A DNA stretch of 14,777 bases from SG8-41 sp035456985 (GCA_035456985.1 DATICE010000115.1:1-14777); one strand, 5' to 3'. Counted from the first letter of the stretch, positions 1 to 6,699 are shown. Made by a program: numbers and translations. The notes: generated by a model not told the origin, from the sequence alone.

Positions 1-1
1 C

Positions 2-265
2 CCGGACGGATGCGCGCTCGGCCTGGGCGGGGTATTCCTGCACCGGGGGCCGTTTGCGCTGGTGCGCGAGCTTGTGCGGCAGGGCCGCCGCGGGCTCGAG
101 ATCATCAAGTCCTCCCCCGGCTACGATCTGGACCTGCTGTGCCGGGCCGGCGCGGTCGCCCGGGTGCGCGCGGGCATCGTCGCGATGGAGGGCAACTTCG
201 GCCTGGCGCCCTGGTACCGCAAGGCGATCGAGCGCAAGGAGGCCGCTCTCGAAGAGCACGCCTGA
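2..265 (+). CDS. CoA-transferase alpha subunit (IpdA/GctA-like), N-terminal part, cut by left edge and ended by in-frame TGA
   Basis: The reading frame enters from the left edge with no start codon in the window, and I estimate about 20 N-terminal residues are missing. The 87 visible codons fit the first alpha/beta half of a family I CoA-transferase alpha subunit: a Gly-rich strand (GLGGVF), a helix (LVRELVRQG), the strand LEIIKSSPGYDLDLL, and the segment VRAGIVAMEGNFG followed by PWYRKAIE and EALEEHA-like acidic residues. Family members move CoA between carboxylic acids; IpdAB relatives act instead as hydrolases on cyclic CoA esters in steroid ring degradation. The frame stops at TGA 263-265, exactly where the family continues into the next helix, and resumes in the same frame at ATG 266. 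It is therefore either one interrupted gene, a readthrough gene, or the first half of a split subunit. Identification by motif is good; function depends on how the TGA is handled. Confidence 0.7.
   Translation, partial: PDGCALGLGGVFLHRGPFALVRELVRQGRRGLEIIKSSPGYDLDLLCRAGAVARVRAGIVAMEGNFGLAPWYRKAIERKEAALEEHA
263..265 (+). other. In-frame TGA inside the CoA-transferase alpha subunit
   Basis: The codons before (LEEHA) and after (MTLVAGLRAAA) read as one continuous family alignment in a single frame, with the TGA between Ala and Met. From memory of family members, the column is variable and often Cys or Glu, so a Cys codon (TGC or TGT) changed to TGA is the simplest origin. An ATG follows the stop directly (TGAATG), with a weak GAAGAG at 251-256, so coupled reinitiation is possible. 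A short hairpin, stem 282-286 with 291-295 and loop 287-290, lies downstream. A base error in the assembly cannot be excluded. Confidence 0.75.
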
Positions 266-769
266 ATGACGCTCGTCGCCGGGCTGCGTGCAGCCGCATA
301 CGGAGTGCCCTTCCAGCCGGTCGGCGGCGTGCACGGCAGCGACCTCGCGGCGCTGAACGGCTGGCAGAAGGTCAAGGATCCTTACGGCACGGGGAAGGAC
401 GTCTACGTCATCCCCGCCATCGCTCCCGATGTCGCAGTGATCCACGCCAACGAAGTGGACGAGCACGGCAACGCGCGCGTTCTGGGATCCCCCTTCTGGG
501 ACCATCCGTTGACGCGCGCCGCGAAGCGCGTGCTCGTCACCGCCGAGCGGCTCGTTCCGTCGGACGCGCTCGCGGCCCAGCCGGAGCTGACGCTCGTCCC
601 GGGCTTCATGGTGGAAGCCGCCGCGGTCGTGCCGCGCGGCGCGTGGCCGGGCTCGATGCATCCGCTCTACGAGGTGGACTATCCCGCCGTCGAGTCCTAC
701 CTGAAGGACGAACCGGGCGTACTGGAGGCTCACCTTGCAGCCGCCCCCGAGCGGAAACGTAATGGGTGA
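266..769 (+). CDS. CoA-transferase alpha subunit (IpdA/GctA-like), C-terminal part
   Basis: These 167 codons continue the alpha subunit in the same frame as the preceding part, from ATG 266 immediately after the TGA. Family landmarks are the helix GLRAAAYGVPFQP, the GVHGSDL turn, the strands VYVIPAIAPDVAVIHANEVDEHGNA (the D-x-x-G-N-A turn typical of class I subunits), the segment AAKRVLVTAERLV, and the late motif VPGFMVEAAAVVPRGAWPGSMHPLY, where the G-A-x-P-x-x-x-x-x-x-Y pattern closes the fold. Its stop (767-769) overlaps the start of the beta subunit gene, as usual for paired alpha/beta genes. If it is made on its own it would lack the N-terminal strands of the fold, so either the two pieces reassemble, the TGA is read through, or the gene is dead. 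The downstream coding pattern is undamaged, which argues for a recent change or a sequence error. Confidence 0.72.
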   Translation: MTLVAGLRAAAYGVPFQPVGGVHGSDLAALNGWQKVKDPYGTGKDVYVIPAIAPDVAVIHANEVDEHGNARVLGSPFWDHPLTRAAKRVLVTAERLVPSDALAAQPELTLVPGFMVEAAAVVPRGAWPGSMHPLYEVDYPAVESYLKDEPGVLEAHLAAAPERKRNG

Positions 770-1484
770 CTGGACGCCGTTCTCGCACGTCGTCGTGAAC
801 CTCGCGCGGCAGATCCGTCCGGGCGAGATCGCGTTCAGCGGCGTCAATTCCACGCCGGCGATGCTGGCGTGCCTGCTCGCCAAGCGCGCCTGTGATTTTC
901 ATTTCACCTATCTCAACGTTGCCGGCGGCGTCGAGCCGGTGCCGAGGACGATCCCTCATTCGAGCAGCGACCCGGCGCTCATCGCGGGCTCGCCGGCCAT
1001 CTTTGGCAACGAGGACTTCTACGACCTGTGCGCGCGCGGCAGGCTCGATCTCGTGTTTCTGGGCTGCGCGCAGGTGGATGGCGAGGGACGCACCAACGTC
1101 TCCGTCATCGGCGACTGGAAGAGCCCGAAAGTGCGGCTGCCCGGCGGCGGCGGCGCGGCGGTGATGATGCCGACGGCGAAGCGCGTCGTAACCTGGCGCA
1201 CCGAGCATTCCACCCGCACGCTGGTGGAGAAACTCGACTTCGTGACTGCCGCCGGCAACCTCCAGACGGTCGTGACGCCGATCGCGGTGTTCCAGAAACG
1301 CGCCGGGCGCCTGGCGCTGGAGTTCTGGAATCCGCAGGTCGCGCTCGACGAAGTCGCACGCCGCACCGGGTTCCGGTTCGACGCGAGCGGCGCGAAGCCG
1401 ACCGCGCCGATTACGGAGCGGGAGCGCGCCGCCCTCGAAATGCTCGATCCCAGGGGCGAATTCGCCGCGACTGTGCCCGCCTGA
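762..1484 (+). CDS. CoA-transferase beta subunit (IpdB/GctB-like)
   Basis: This is the partner of the preceding alpha subunit, about 240 residues, the usual beta size. Visible landmarks are the N-terminal helix and strand (VVNLARQIRPGEIAFSGVN), a helix AMLACLLAKRA, the segment EDFYDLCARGRLDLVFLGC, the turn QVDGEGRTNVSVIGDW, the Gly-rich GGGGAAVMMPTAKR, and a C-terminal tail ending in LDPRGEF. Where many class I transferases have a Tyr-Glu-Ser-Gly or Ser-Glu-Asn-Gly stretch carrying the catalytic Glu, this protein reads TYLNVAGG (Leu51 at the Glu position in my alignment), which suits the IpdB branch. The ATG at 762 gives the family N-terminus and overlaps the alpha stop. A TTG at 735, with GGAGG at 724-728 six bases upstream, is a serious alternative that would add nine residues. 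The pair was probably co-transcribed from a promoter left of the window. Confidence 0.85.
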   Translation: MGDWTPFSHVVVNLARQIRPGEIAFSGVNSTPAMLACLLAKRACDFHFTYLNVAGGVEPVPRTIPHSSSDPALIAGSPAIFGNEDFYDLCARGRLDLVFLGCAQVDGEGRTNVSVIGDWKSPKVRLPGGGGAAVMMPTAKRVVTWRTEHSTRTLVEKLDFVTAAGNLQTVVTPIAVFQKRAGRLALEFWNPQVALDEVARRTGFRFDASGAKPTAPITERERAALEMLDPRGEFAATVPA

Positions 1485-1499
1485 GGCCGGGTCCCGGCC
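1485..1499. other. GC inverted repeat just after the beta-subunit stop
   Basis: Seven bases (GGCCGGG, 1485-1491) are mirrored by CCCGGCC (1493-1499) around a single T, directly after the stop codon at 1482-1484. Folded as RNA it gives a short GC stem with a small loop. Only a weak pyrimidine-rich stretch follows (about 1507-1521), so it is at best an imperfect transcription terminator between the CoA-transferase pair and the next transcription unit. Confidence 0.3.
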
Positions 1500-1520
1500 G
1501 CGTCCCGTCTCCCCCTTTGT

Positions 1521-1569
1521 TTGATGTGCGTCAAGGAACCCGGCGAATCGACACGTAGCATGGGGGCTT
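1521..1569 (+). promoter_or_regulatory. Candidate FNR/ANR-family site with class II promoter
   Basis: TTGAT-GTGC-GTCAA at 1521-1534 matches the FNR/ANR consensus TTGAT-N4-ATCAA except for one base. A possible -10 element, TAGCAT, lies at 1556-1561. If transcription starts at about 1569, the centre of the box (1527.5) is at -41.5, the normal class II activator position. This would put the racemase, lyase, dehydrogenase and CoA-transferase genes under oxygen-limited control. The spacing is seen in the sequence; which regulator binds (FNR, ANR, DNR or another CRP-family protein) is inference. Confidence 0.55.
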
Positions 1570-1627
1570 GACCGGCCGGTGACGGGCCACGCCGTGATGC
1601 CCGCACGGCCGCGCGGAGGAGTCCGAC

Positions 1628-2425
1628 ATGAAGATCTGGTGGCAGAGCAGCACGCCCATCCATCGCCTGCACGATTACCGCACGACGCTCGCCGAGCACC
1701 TGGCGGGCGTGAAACGGCCGGAAACCGTAGTCCACATCAACGGCGTGGACGACGGCTCGATGGACCTTCATTACAACGCCGTCGTCGCCGTCAACAGCTA
1801 CGGGCCCGGCGGCGTGCTGAACAAGGTCATCCAGGCGGCCGACCAGGGCTACGACGCGGTCGCGATCGGCTGCTTCCTCGACCCCGCCCTGCAGGAAGCG
1901 CGCGAGCTCCTTCCGATCCCGGTCCTGGGGCTGGGCGAGGCCTCCATGTTGACGGCCTGCATGTTCGGGCACAAGTTCTCGGGCGTCGCGTTCCACTCCA
2001 AGCAGGCGCAGTACTACGACCGCAAGGCCTTCGAATACGGCCTCTCCTCGCGGCACGTGCCCTTCGGCAATCTCGGCATCGATTTCACCGAGGTGCAGAC
2101 CGCGTTCGCGAGCCCGGAGCGCATGACCGGGGATTTTCTCCGCGAGTCGCGCCGCCTCGCCGCGCAGGGCGCGGAAGTGATACTCGCGGCGTGCGCCACG
2201 GTGAATGCCATCATCCGCAGGGAAAAAATCCAGGACGTGGACGGCACCCTCGTCATGGACTGCAATGCCGTATTGCTGAAGCTGACGGAAGCGATGGCCG
2301 AGCTTGCGGGCTGCGCCGGATTGCGCGCGAGCCGGCGGCTCCTTTACCAGCGCCCGGATCGGCGTGCGCTCGGCGAATGGATGCGGATCTACAATTTCCG
2401 CACCGACGCCCAACTGAGGCCCTAG
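1628..2425 (+). CDS. Asp/Glu/hydantoin racemase-family protein
   Basis: This 265-residue protein belongs to the Asp/Glu/hydantoin racemase superfamily, whose members use two Cys residues to move a proton at a carbon next to a carboxylate or carbonyl; maleate isomerase and arylmalonate decarboxylase are relatives. The first Cys is Cys82 in IGCFLDP, followed by ARELLPIPVLGLGEAS (Glu104), the classic hydantoin-racemase signature. The second is Cys189 in LAACATVNA. The N-terminal WWQSSTP resembles the substrate-loop start of the family. A strong ribosome site, GGAGGAG at 1615-1621, sits six bases before ATG 1628. It heads a same-strand run with the CitE-like lyase, acyl-CoA dehydrogenase and CaiB/BaiF genes, so the substrate is more likely an organic acid isomer in that pathway than a hydantoin. 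The substrate cannot be read from sequence. Both Cys residues are present, so it should be active. Confidence 0.82.
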   Translation: MKIWWQSSTPIHRLHDYRTTLAEHLAGVKRPETVVHINGVDDGSMDLHYNAVVAVNSYGPGGVLNKVIQAADQGYDAVAIGCFLDPALQEARELLPIPVLGLGEASMLTACMFGHKFSGVAFHSKQAQYYDRKAFEYGLSSRHVPFGNLGIDFTEVQTAFASPERMTGDFLRESRRLAAQGAEVILAACATVNAIIRREKIQDVDGTLVMDCNAVLLKLTEAMAELAGCAGLRASRRLLYQRPDRRALGEWMRIYNFRTDAQLRP

Positions 2426-2490
2426 GCAGCCGCTGACCAGGCCGCCGCGCTGCTATTATTCCCGCGGCACCCGACAGGAGGAGGGTCGAT

Positions 2491-3384
2491 TTGAAGCTGG
2501 TACGAACCGCGCTGTTCGCGCCCGGAGCGAAGGAGCGCGTAATGGCGAAGGCGCTCGAAGCCGGCGCCCACGCCGTGATCCTGGATCTCGAGGATTCGGT
2601 GCCGATTGCAGCCAAGGCGGAGGCGCGCGTGCTGGTCGCGAGGGCGATCGACGGCGCGGCAGCGGCTCCCGCCCTCTCGCGCCCCATGGTTACGGTGCGC
2701 ACCAACAGCGCCGCGACCGGCCTCCTCGCCGACGATCTCGCAGCGGTGGTGCGCCGGGGGTTGGATGCGATCTTCCTGCCCAAGGTGGAATCCGTCGAGC
2801 AGATGATGGACACGGCGTCGGCTCTCGGCCGCCTCGAGGCCGCGCAACGCCTCCCCGCAGGAAGCGTGCGCATCATCCCGATGTTCGAGAGTGCGCTCGG
2901 CGTGCTGCGCTGCTACGAGCTCGCGCGCGCGACACCGCGTGTCGTTGCCACCTGCATCGGCAGCGCGCGCGACGGCGATCTCCAGACCGATCTCGGTTGC
3001 AGCTGGTCGGTCGAGGGCACCGAGCTCTTCTACGCGCGCTCCAAGATCCTGCTCGAGAGCCGGGCCGCCGGCGTCTACGCGCTCGACGGGGTCTTCAGCG
3101 ACCTGAACGACGAGGCGGGCTTCATCCAGGACTGCACGCTGTCAGCACGCCTGGGCTATATCGGTCGCACGGTGATCCACCCCAAGCAGATCGCGCCCGC
3201 GCGACGGGCGTACGCCGTGTCCGAGGCGGATGTCGCCTACTACCGGCGCGTGGTGAGCGAGTTCGAGGCAGTAGAGAAGTCCGGCGCCTCCGCCGCAATC
3301 ACCGTGGATGGCAAGCTCGTCGATTACGCGATGTACGAGAGGGCGAAGCGCGTGCTGGAGCTGGCGCGCCTCGACGGAAGCTGA
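2491..3384 (+). CDS. HpcH/HpaI aldolase/citrate lyase beta (CitE-like) family protein
   Basis: This 297-residue protein is a CitE-like TIM-barrel lyase of the malyl-CoA/citramalyl-CoA lyase group, which cleaves (or condenses) beta-hydroxyacyl-CoA esters with Mg2+. Family marks in order are the start RTALFAPG (5-12), LDLEDSVP (31-38), the substrate Arg70 in TVRTNS, FLPKVES (95-101), the metal ligand Glu133 in MFESALG, a second acidic site at IGSARDGD (Asp161 or Asp163), and the late LGYIGRTVIHPKQI (221-234), which closes the active site between subunits. The start is TTG 2491, chosen because AGGAGGAGGG at 2476-2485 lies five bases upstream and the protein begins at the family's usual first strand. 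Its stop is two bases from the dehydrogenase start. Stand-alone CitE-like proteins of this size use free CoA esters rather than the citrate lyase carrier protein. Malyl-CoA, citramalyl-CoA and 3-hydroxy-3-methylglutaryl-CoA types are all possible. Confidence 0.87.
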   Translation: MKLVRTALFAPGAKERVMAKALEAGAHAVILDLEDSVPIAAKAEARVLVARAIDGAAAAPALSRPMVTVRTNSAATGLLADDLAAVVRRGLDAIFLPKVESVEQMMDTASALGRLEAAQRLPAGSVRIIPMFESALGVLRCYELARATPRVVATCIGSARDGDLQTDLGCSWSVEGTELFYARSKILLESRAAGVYALDGVFSDLNDEAGFIQDCTLSARLGYIGRTVIHPKQIAPARRAYAVSEADVAYYRRVVSEFEAVEKSGASAAITVDGKLVDYAMYERAKRVLELARLDGS

Positions 3385-3386
3385 CC

Positions 3387-4529
3387 GTGGATTTCTCGTT
3401 CACGCCCGAACAGGAGAGCCTGCGCGGACACGTGCAGGAGCTGCTCCGTGCGGTCTGCCCTCCGGAGTACGCCGAGCGCTGCGACCGCGAGGCGCGCCCG
3501 CCGCGCGAAGCGTACGAGGCGCTCGGAAAGCAAGGCTGGCTCGGCCTCACCATCCCGGCCGAGCACGGCGGCAGCGGCGGCTCTGCGATCGATCTCGCGA
3601 TCCTGCTGGAGGAGACGGGCCGGCAATTCGAGGAACTCGCCATGTGGGTGTTCCGCACGCTCACCTATGGCGGCTACGCCGTGCTGCAACACGGCACGCC
3701 CGAGCAGAAGCGGACTCTCCTGCCCCGCGTCGCCCGCGGCGAGCTCTCGTTCTGCTTCGGGCTGACGGAACCGGAAGCCGGCTCGGACGCCGCCGCGCTC
3801 GCCACGCGCGCGACCCGGGATGGCGACGGCTATGTCATCAACGGGCAGAAGGTGTTCACCTCGGGCATGGACATCAGCGACTACTGCCTGCTCGTCACCC
3901 GCACCGCCACCGGACAGAAGAAGCAGCACGGCATCACCAATTTCCTGGTGGACACGCGGCTGCCCGGGATCGAAGTGCGCAAGATTGAGACTCTCGGCCA
4001 GCGCGCGATCGGCACGACGCAGGTGTTCTATGCGGATGTCCGCGTGCCGGCCTCGGCCGTGCTCGGAGCCGTCGATCGCGGTTGGGAAGCGGTGGATTCC
4101 TATCTCTGGTACGAGCGCCTGTGCCTTTCGGCCGCGCGCACCGGGGCGGCATCCGCGGCCTTCGACTACGCGCTCAACTACGCCAAGACGCGCAAGCAGT
4201 TCGGCCGCGCGATCGGGCAATTCCAGGCGATCTCGCACAAGCTCGCCGACATGAAGGTCATGCTCGACCTCTCGCGCATGCTGGTCTACCGCTACGCGTG
4301 GCTGCTTGCGCGGGGACAAGCCTCGCGGCACGACGCCGCGGTCCTGAAGCTCTATACGGGTGAGTCGTACAAGGCGATTTCCGACCTGGGGCTGCAGATC
4401 CTCGGCGGCTACGGCTACTGCATGGAATATCCGATGCAGCGCTTCTTCCGCGACTCAAGGCTCGCGGTGATCGGCGCCGGCACCTCCGAGATCCAGCGCA
4501 ACATCATTGCGCGCGGCCTGGGGCTGTGA
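3387..4529 (+). CDS. Acyl-CoA dehydrogenase (isovaleryl/long-chain-type active site)
   Basis: This is a 380-residue FAD-dependent acyl-CoA dehydrogenase that makes an alpha,beta-unsaturated acyl-CoA and passes electrons to ETF. The N-terminal helical domain begins DFSFTPEQE; GWLGLTIPAEHGGSGG (50-65), FGLTEPEAGSD (124-134) and the beta-domain segment INGQKVFTSG (151-160) follow; RKQFGRAIGQFQ (269-280) and QILGGYGY (337-344) bind FAD. The end, VIGAGTSEIQR, has Ala364 where medium-chain enzymes carry the catalytic Glu; instead Glu243 in WYERL matches the helix-G base of isovaleryl-CoA and long-chain enzymes, so the protein should be active with a relocated base. GTG 3387 is chosen because GGAAG at 3376-3380 precedes it by six bases and it gives the normal N-terminus; the open frame further left is only antisense-like overlap with the lyase gene. 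It lies two bases after the lyase stop, indicating one transcript. Confidence 0.93.
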   Translation: MDFSFTPEQESLRGHVQELLRAVCPPEYAERCDREARPPREAYEALGKQGWLGLTIPAEHGGSGGSAIDLAILLEETGRQFEELAMWVFRTLTYGGYAVLQHGTPEQKRTLLPRVARGELSFCFGLTEPEAGSDAAALATRATRDGDGYVINGQKVFTSGMDISDYCLLVTRTATGQKKQHGITNFLVDTRLPGIEVRKIETLGQRAIGTTQVFYADVRVPASAVLGAVDRGWEAVDSYLWYERLCLSAARTGAASAAFDYALNYAKTRKQFGRAIGQFQAISHKLADMKVMLDLSRMLVYRYAWLLARGQASRHDAAVLKLYTGESYKAISDLGLQILGGYGYCMEYPMQRFFRDSRLAVIGAGTSEIQRNIIARGLGL

Positions 4530-4541
4530 CGGACGGTTCCG

Positions 4542-5732
4542 ATGCCATTCCCGCTGCAGGGCGTGCGCGTGCTGGAGCTCGGCCAGATCATCGCCGGCAC
4601 CTACGGCAACCAGGTGCTCTCGGACCTCGGTGCGGAGGTGATCAAGGTCGAGGCGCCCGAGGGGGACCTCGGGCGGATTCCATCGGTCGCGCCCTATCGA
4701 GGCCTGAGTGCGCTGTTCCTCACGTTCAATCGCAACAAGAAGAGCATCGTGATCAACCTCAAGACCGAGGCCGGCCGCGAGCTGTTCTACGAGCTGGTGA
4801 AGCTCTCCGACGTGGTCGTCGACAATTTCCGCCCCGGCGTGCTGGAGCGGCTGCGGGTGGATTACGAGATCTTGAGTCGCATCAACCCGCGCATCATCCA
4901 GTGCTCGGTCACTGGTTTCGGCGCCGCTGGTGCCTACAAGGATTATCCCGCCCTCGATCTCATCATCCAGGCGATCAGCGGCCACATGGCGATCACCGGC
5001 GAGTCGGGCCGGCCCCCGGTGCGCGTGGGCATCCCGCTCGCCGACATGAGCGGCGGTATCTACTCGTGCAAGGGCATCCTCGCCGCGCTCTACGCGCGGG
5101 AGCGCACCGGACGCGGGCAGCGCGTCGAGATTTCGATGTTCGATGCCATGCTGAACCTGCTGAGCTACATCGGCACGCTATGGTTAACCGGCGGCGTGCT
5201 TCCTCGGCCGCCGGGCTCCGCGCACGAGTATTCGGTGCCGTGGCAGGCGTTCGAGGCGAAGGACGGCCACATCGTCGTCGCCACGCGCCAGGACGGGTTC
5301 TGGAGAAAGCTCTGCGACGCGCTGGGCGAGCCGGGTCTCGCCGCCGATCCGCGCTTCGCAACCAATGCCGGGCGCATCGCCAACCGGGAAACGCTGGTCC
5401 CTCGCCTCGAGGCCATGTTCCGCACCCGCACGGTCGCCGACTGGCTCGAGCGCCTGCGCGCCGCCGAGGTCCCGGCGGCGCCCGTCAACAACCTGGACCA
5501 GGCGTTCGCCGAGCCGCCGGTCGCCGAGCGCGAAATGATCGTCGAGTACGACCACCCCGAGGTCGGGCGCGTCAGACTGCCGGGCAATCCGATCAAGATG
5601 TCGGACGCAACCGGCACGCCCTCGCAGCCGGCGCCGCGGTTGGGCGAGCATACCGACGCCGTTCTCGGTGAGCTGCTGCGGCTCTCCCCGGAGCGCATCG
5701 CGGCTCTGCGCCGTGAGGGCGCGATCGGCTGA
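4542..5732 (+). CDS. CaiB/BaiF (family III) CoA-transferase
   Basis: This 396-residue protein is a family III CoA-transferase, which moves CoA from one acid to another, often from succinyl-CoA. It shows the N-terminal signature LQGVRVLELGQIIAGTYGNQ (5-24), the nucleotide-binding segment LGAEVIKVEAPEGD (29-42), NRNKKSIVINLK (63-74), DNFRPGVLERL (94-104), and the nucleophile Asp139 in PALDLIIQAISG, followed by ADMSGGIYSCKGILAALYARE. The C-terminal small domain ends with GEHTDAVL and LSPERIAALRREGAIG, both typical. Length is normal. The start ATG 4542 is 12 bases after the dehydrogenase stop, so it is last in that run. Its job here is likely the entry step, charging the acid that the dehydrogenase and lyase then process. 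Its stop codon abuts the stop codon of the convergent deacetylase. Substrate pair is not predictable by eye. Confidence 0.92.
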   Translation: MPFPLQGVRVLELGQIIAGTYGNQVLSDLGAEVIKVEAPEGDLGRIPSVAPYRGLSALFLTFNRNKKSIVINLKTEAGRELFYELVKLSDVVVDNFRPGVLERLRVDYEILSRINPRIIQCSVTGFGAAGAYKDYPALDLIIQAISGHMAITGESGRPPVRVGIPLADMSGGIYSCKGILAALYARERTGRGQRVEISMFDAMLNLLSYIGTLWLTGGVLPRPPGSAHEYSVPWQAFEAKDGHIVVATRQDGFWRKLCDALGEPGLAADPRFATNAGRIANRETLVPRLEAMFRTRTVADWLERLRAAEVPAAPVNNLDQAFAEPPVAEREMIVEYDHPEVGRVRLPGNPIKMSDATGTPSQPAPRLGEHTDAVLGELLRLSPERIAALRREGAIG

Positions 5733-6644
5733 TCAACCGCCCGGAATCAGGCCGGGCTTGAGCGAATAGCAGTAATCGGCGATATCGCCAGGCCGGCACT
5801 TCCAGACGCGATCCATGAACTTGCTCGAAAAGCAGTGCTGGAGCGCCCGGCGCAGGGGGCGCAACCGAAAGGGATAGCCGAATACGTAGGGGTGGATGGA
5901 GATGGCGCACACGAGCGGGTGCTTCACGCTCTGCTCGGCCATCTCCTCGAAGTGGTCCACCAGCATGTCGCAGAACTCGCGCGCCGCGTGCTGGCGATGG
6001 ATGATTTGCGGCGAGTCGTTCAACTCCGCCGGATACGGCACGGAGAGGAGCGGCCCCGCGCGCGTGCGCATCCAGATCGGTTGGTCGTCGTGCGGCCAGT
6101 CCATGAGATAGGTATAGCCGGCCTCCTTCAGGAGATCGGGGGTCCAGGGATTCTCATAGGTACCGGAGCCCATCCAGCCCTTCGGCGGCCTGCCCTCGTG
6201 GCGGGCGAACGTCTCGGTCACTTCCGCGATGATGCGCGCCTCGTCCGACTCCCAGCGGAAATCGTGCAGGTTTTCCGAGTTGGTGCGCCCGTGCCCGACG
6301 ATCTCGTCGCCGCGGGCGCGGATGCGCTCCATGATCTGCGGCGCGTGCTCGTAAAGCAGGCTGTTCGCGTTGTGCGCGAGCGGAATCTGCAGCTCCGTCG
6401 CAAGGTCGAACAGCCGCCAGATACCGATGCGGTTGCCATAGTCGCGCCACGAGTAGTTGCGGTGGGTCGGGGGCTCGCCGAGCTTGGCGTTGTCGTGTCC
6501 CCGGCCCTTGCCGAATGCGAAGACCTCGACGTTGGTGGTGACGCAGAACGCGAGCCGCTTGCCCCCCGGCCAGCTGTAGTCCTTGCGCTCGGGAAGCGGA
6601 ACGTAGTCGTAACGGTTGTGCCGGGGAAGCAGCACGGAGGCCAT
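5733..6644 (-). CDS. Polysaccharide deacetylase-family protein (PuuE-like)
   Basis: This 303-residue protein has the NodB/polysaccharide deacetylase fold in the PuuE/allantoinase-like branch, whose known members cleave small cyclic amides or remain unassigned rather than acting on sugars. Landmarks are a strand LAFCVTTNVEVF (31-42), DYGNRIGIWRLFDL (68-81), LAHNANSL (89-96), GDEIVGHGRTNSE (112-124), GWMGSGTYENPWTPDLLKEAGYTYLMDWPHDDQPIW (156-191, the branch hallmark in two blocks), and ISIHPYVFGYPFRL (248-261). The normal Asp of the first motif is not evident, and His118 is followed after three residues by Asn122, not His, so metal binding is probably lost or altered. The start ATG (6642-6644) has AGGAG (complement of 6651-6655) six bases upstream. 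It is transcribed divergently from the acyl-CoA ligase and against the CaiB/BaiF gene. With a racemase-family gene nearby, an amide- or ring-opening role is possible, but this is inference. Confidence 0.85.
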   Translation of the reverse strand: MASVLLPRHNRYDYVPLPERKDYSWPGGKRLAFCVTTNVEVFAFGKGRGHDNAKLGEPPTHRNYSWRDYGNRIGIWRLFDLATELQIPLAHNANSLLYEHAPQIMERIRARGDEIVGHGRTNSENLHDFRWESDEARIIAEVTETFARHEGRPPKGWMGSGTYENPWTPDLLKEAGYTYLMDWPHDDQPIWMRTRAGPLLSVPYPAELNDSPQIIHRQHAAREFCDMLVDHFEEMAEQSVKHPLVCAISIHPYVFGYPFRLRPLRRALQHCFSSKFMDRVWKCRPGDIADYCYSLKPGLIPGG

Positions 6645-6699
6645 GGGGTACTCCTGGTGCGCGAGGAAAAGCTAAACTTACCATAGGAGCAACCGCCGG
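6645..6699. promoter_or_regulatory. Short divergent intergenic region (deacetylase / acyl-CoA ligase)
   Basis: Only 55 bases separate the two divergent start codons. The region holds the ribosome site of each gene (AGGAG on the minus strand opposite 6651-6655; AGGAG at 6685-6689 on the plus strand, ten bases before the ligase ATG) and an AT-rich centre (about 6667-6684). Any promoters must overlap here or lie inside the coding ends. I see no convincing -35/-10 pair. Confidence 0.35.

Noticed and set aside
10..762. 250-codon plus-strand open frame over the CoA-transferase alpha gene
   Set aside because: It avoids the TGA but is Arg-rich without family motifs, whereas the interrupted frame aligns well with CoA-transferases on both sides of the TGA.
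2444..2468. Inverted repeat GCCGCG/CGCGGC with a TATTAT in its loop, before the CitE-like gene
   Set aside because: A six-base GC palindrome is common at this composition, and no good -35 pairs with the TATTAT; internal promoter not supported.
2997..3386. N-terminal extension of the acyl-CoA dehydrogenase into the lyase gene
   Set aside because: The extension is Arg-rich shadow sequence; the family N-terminus and a ribosome site fit GTG 3387.
5835..6686. 283-codon plus-strand open frame opposite the deacetylase
   Set aside because: It has no motif, while the minus strand carries the PuuE-like blocks and a good ribosome site.
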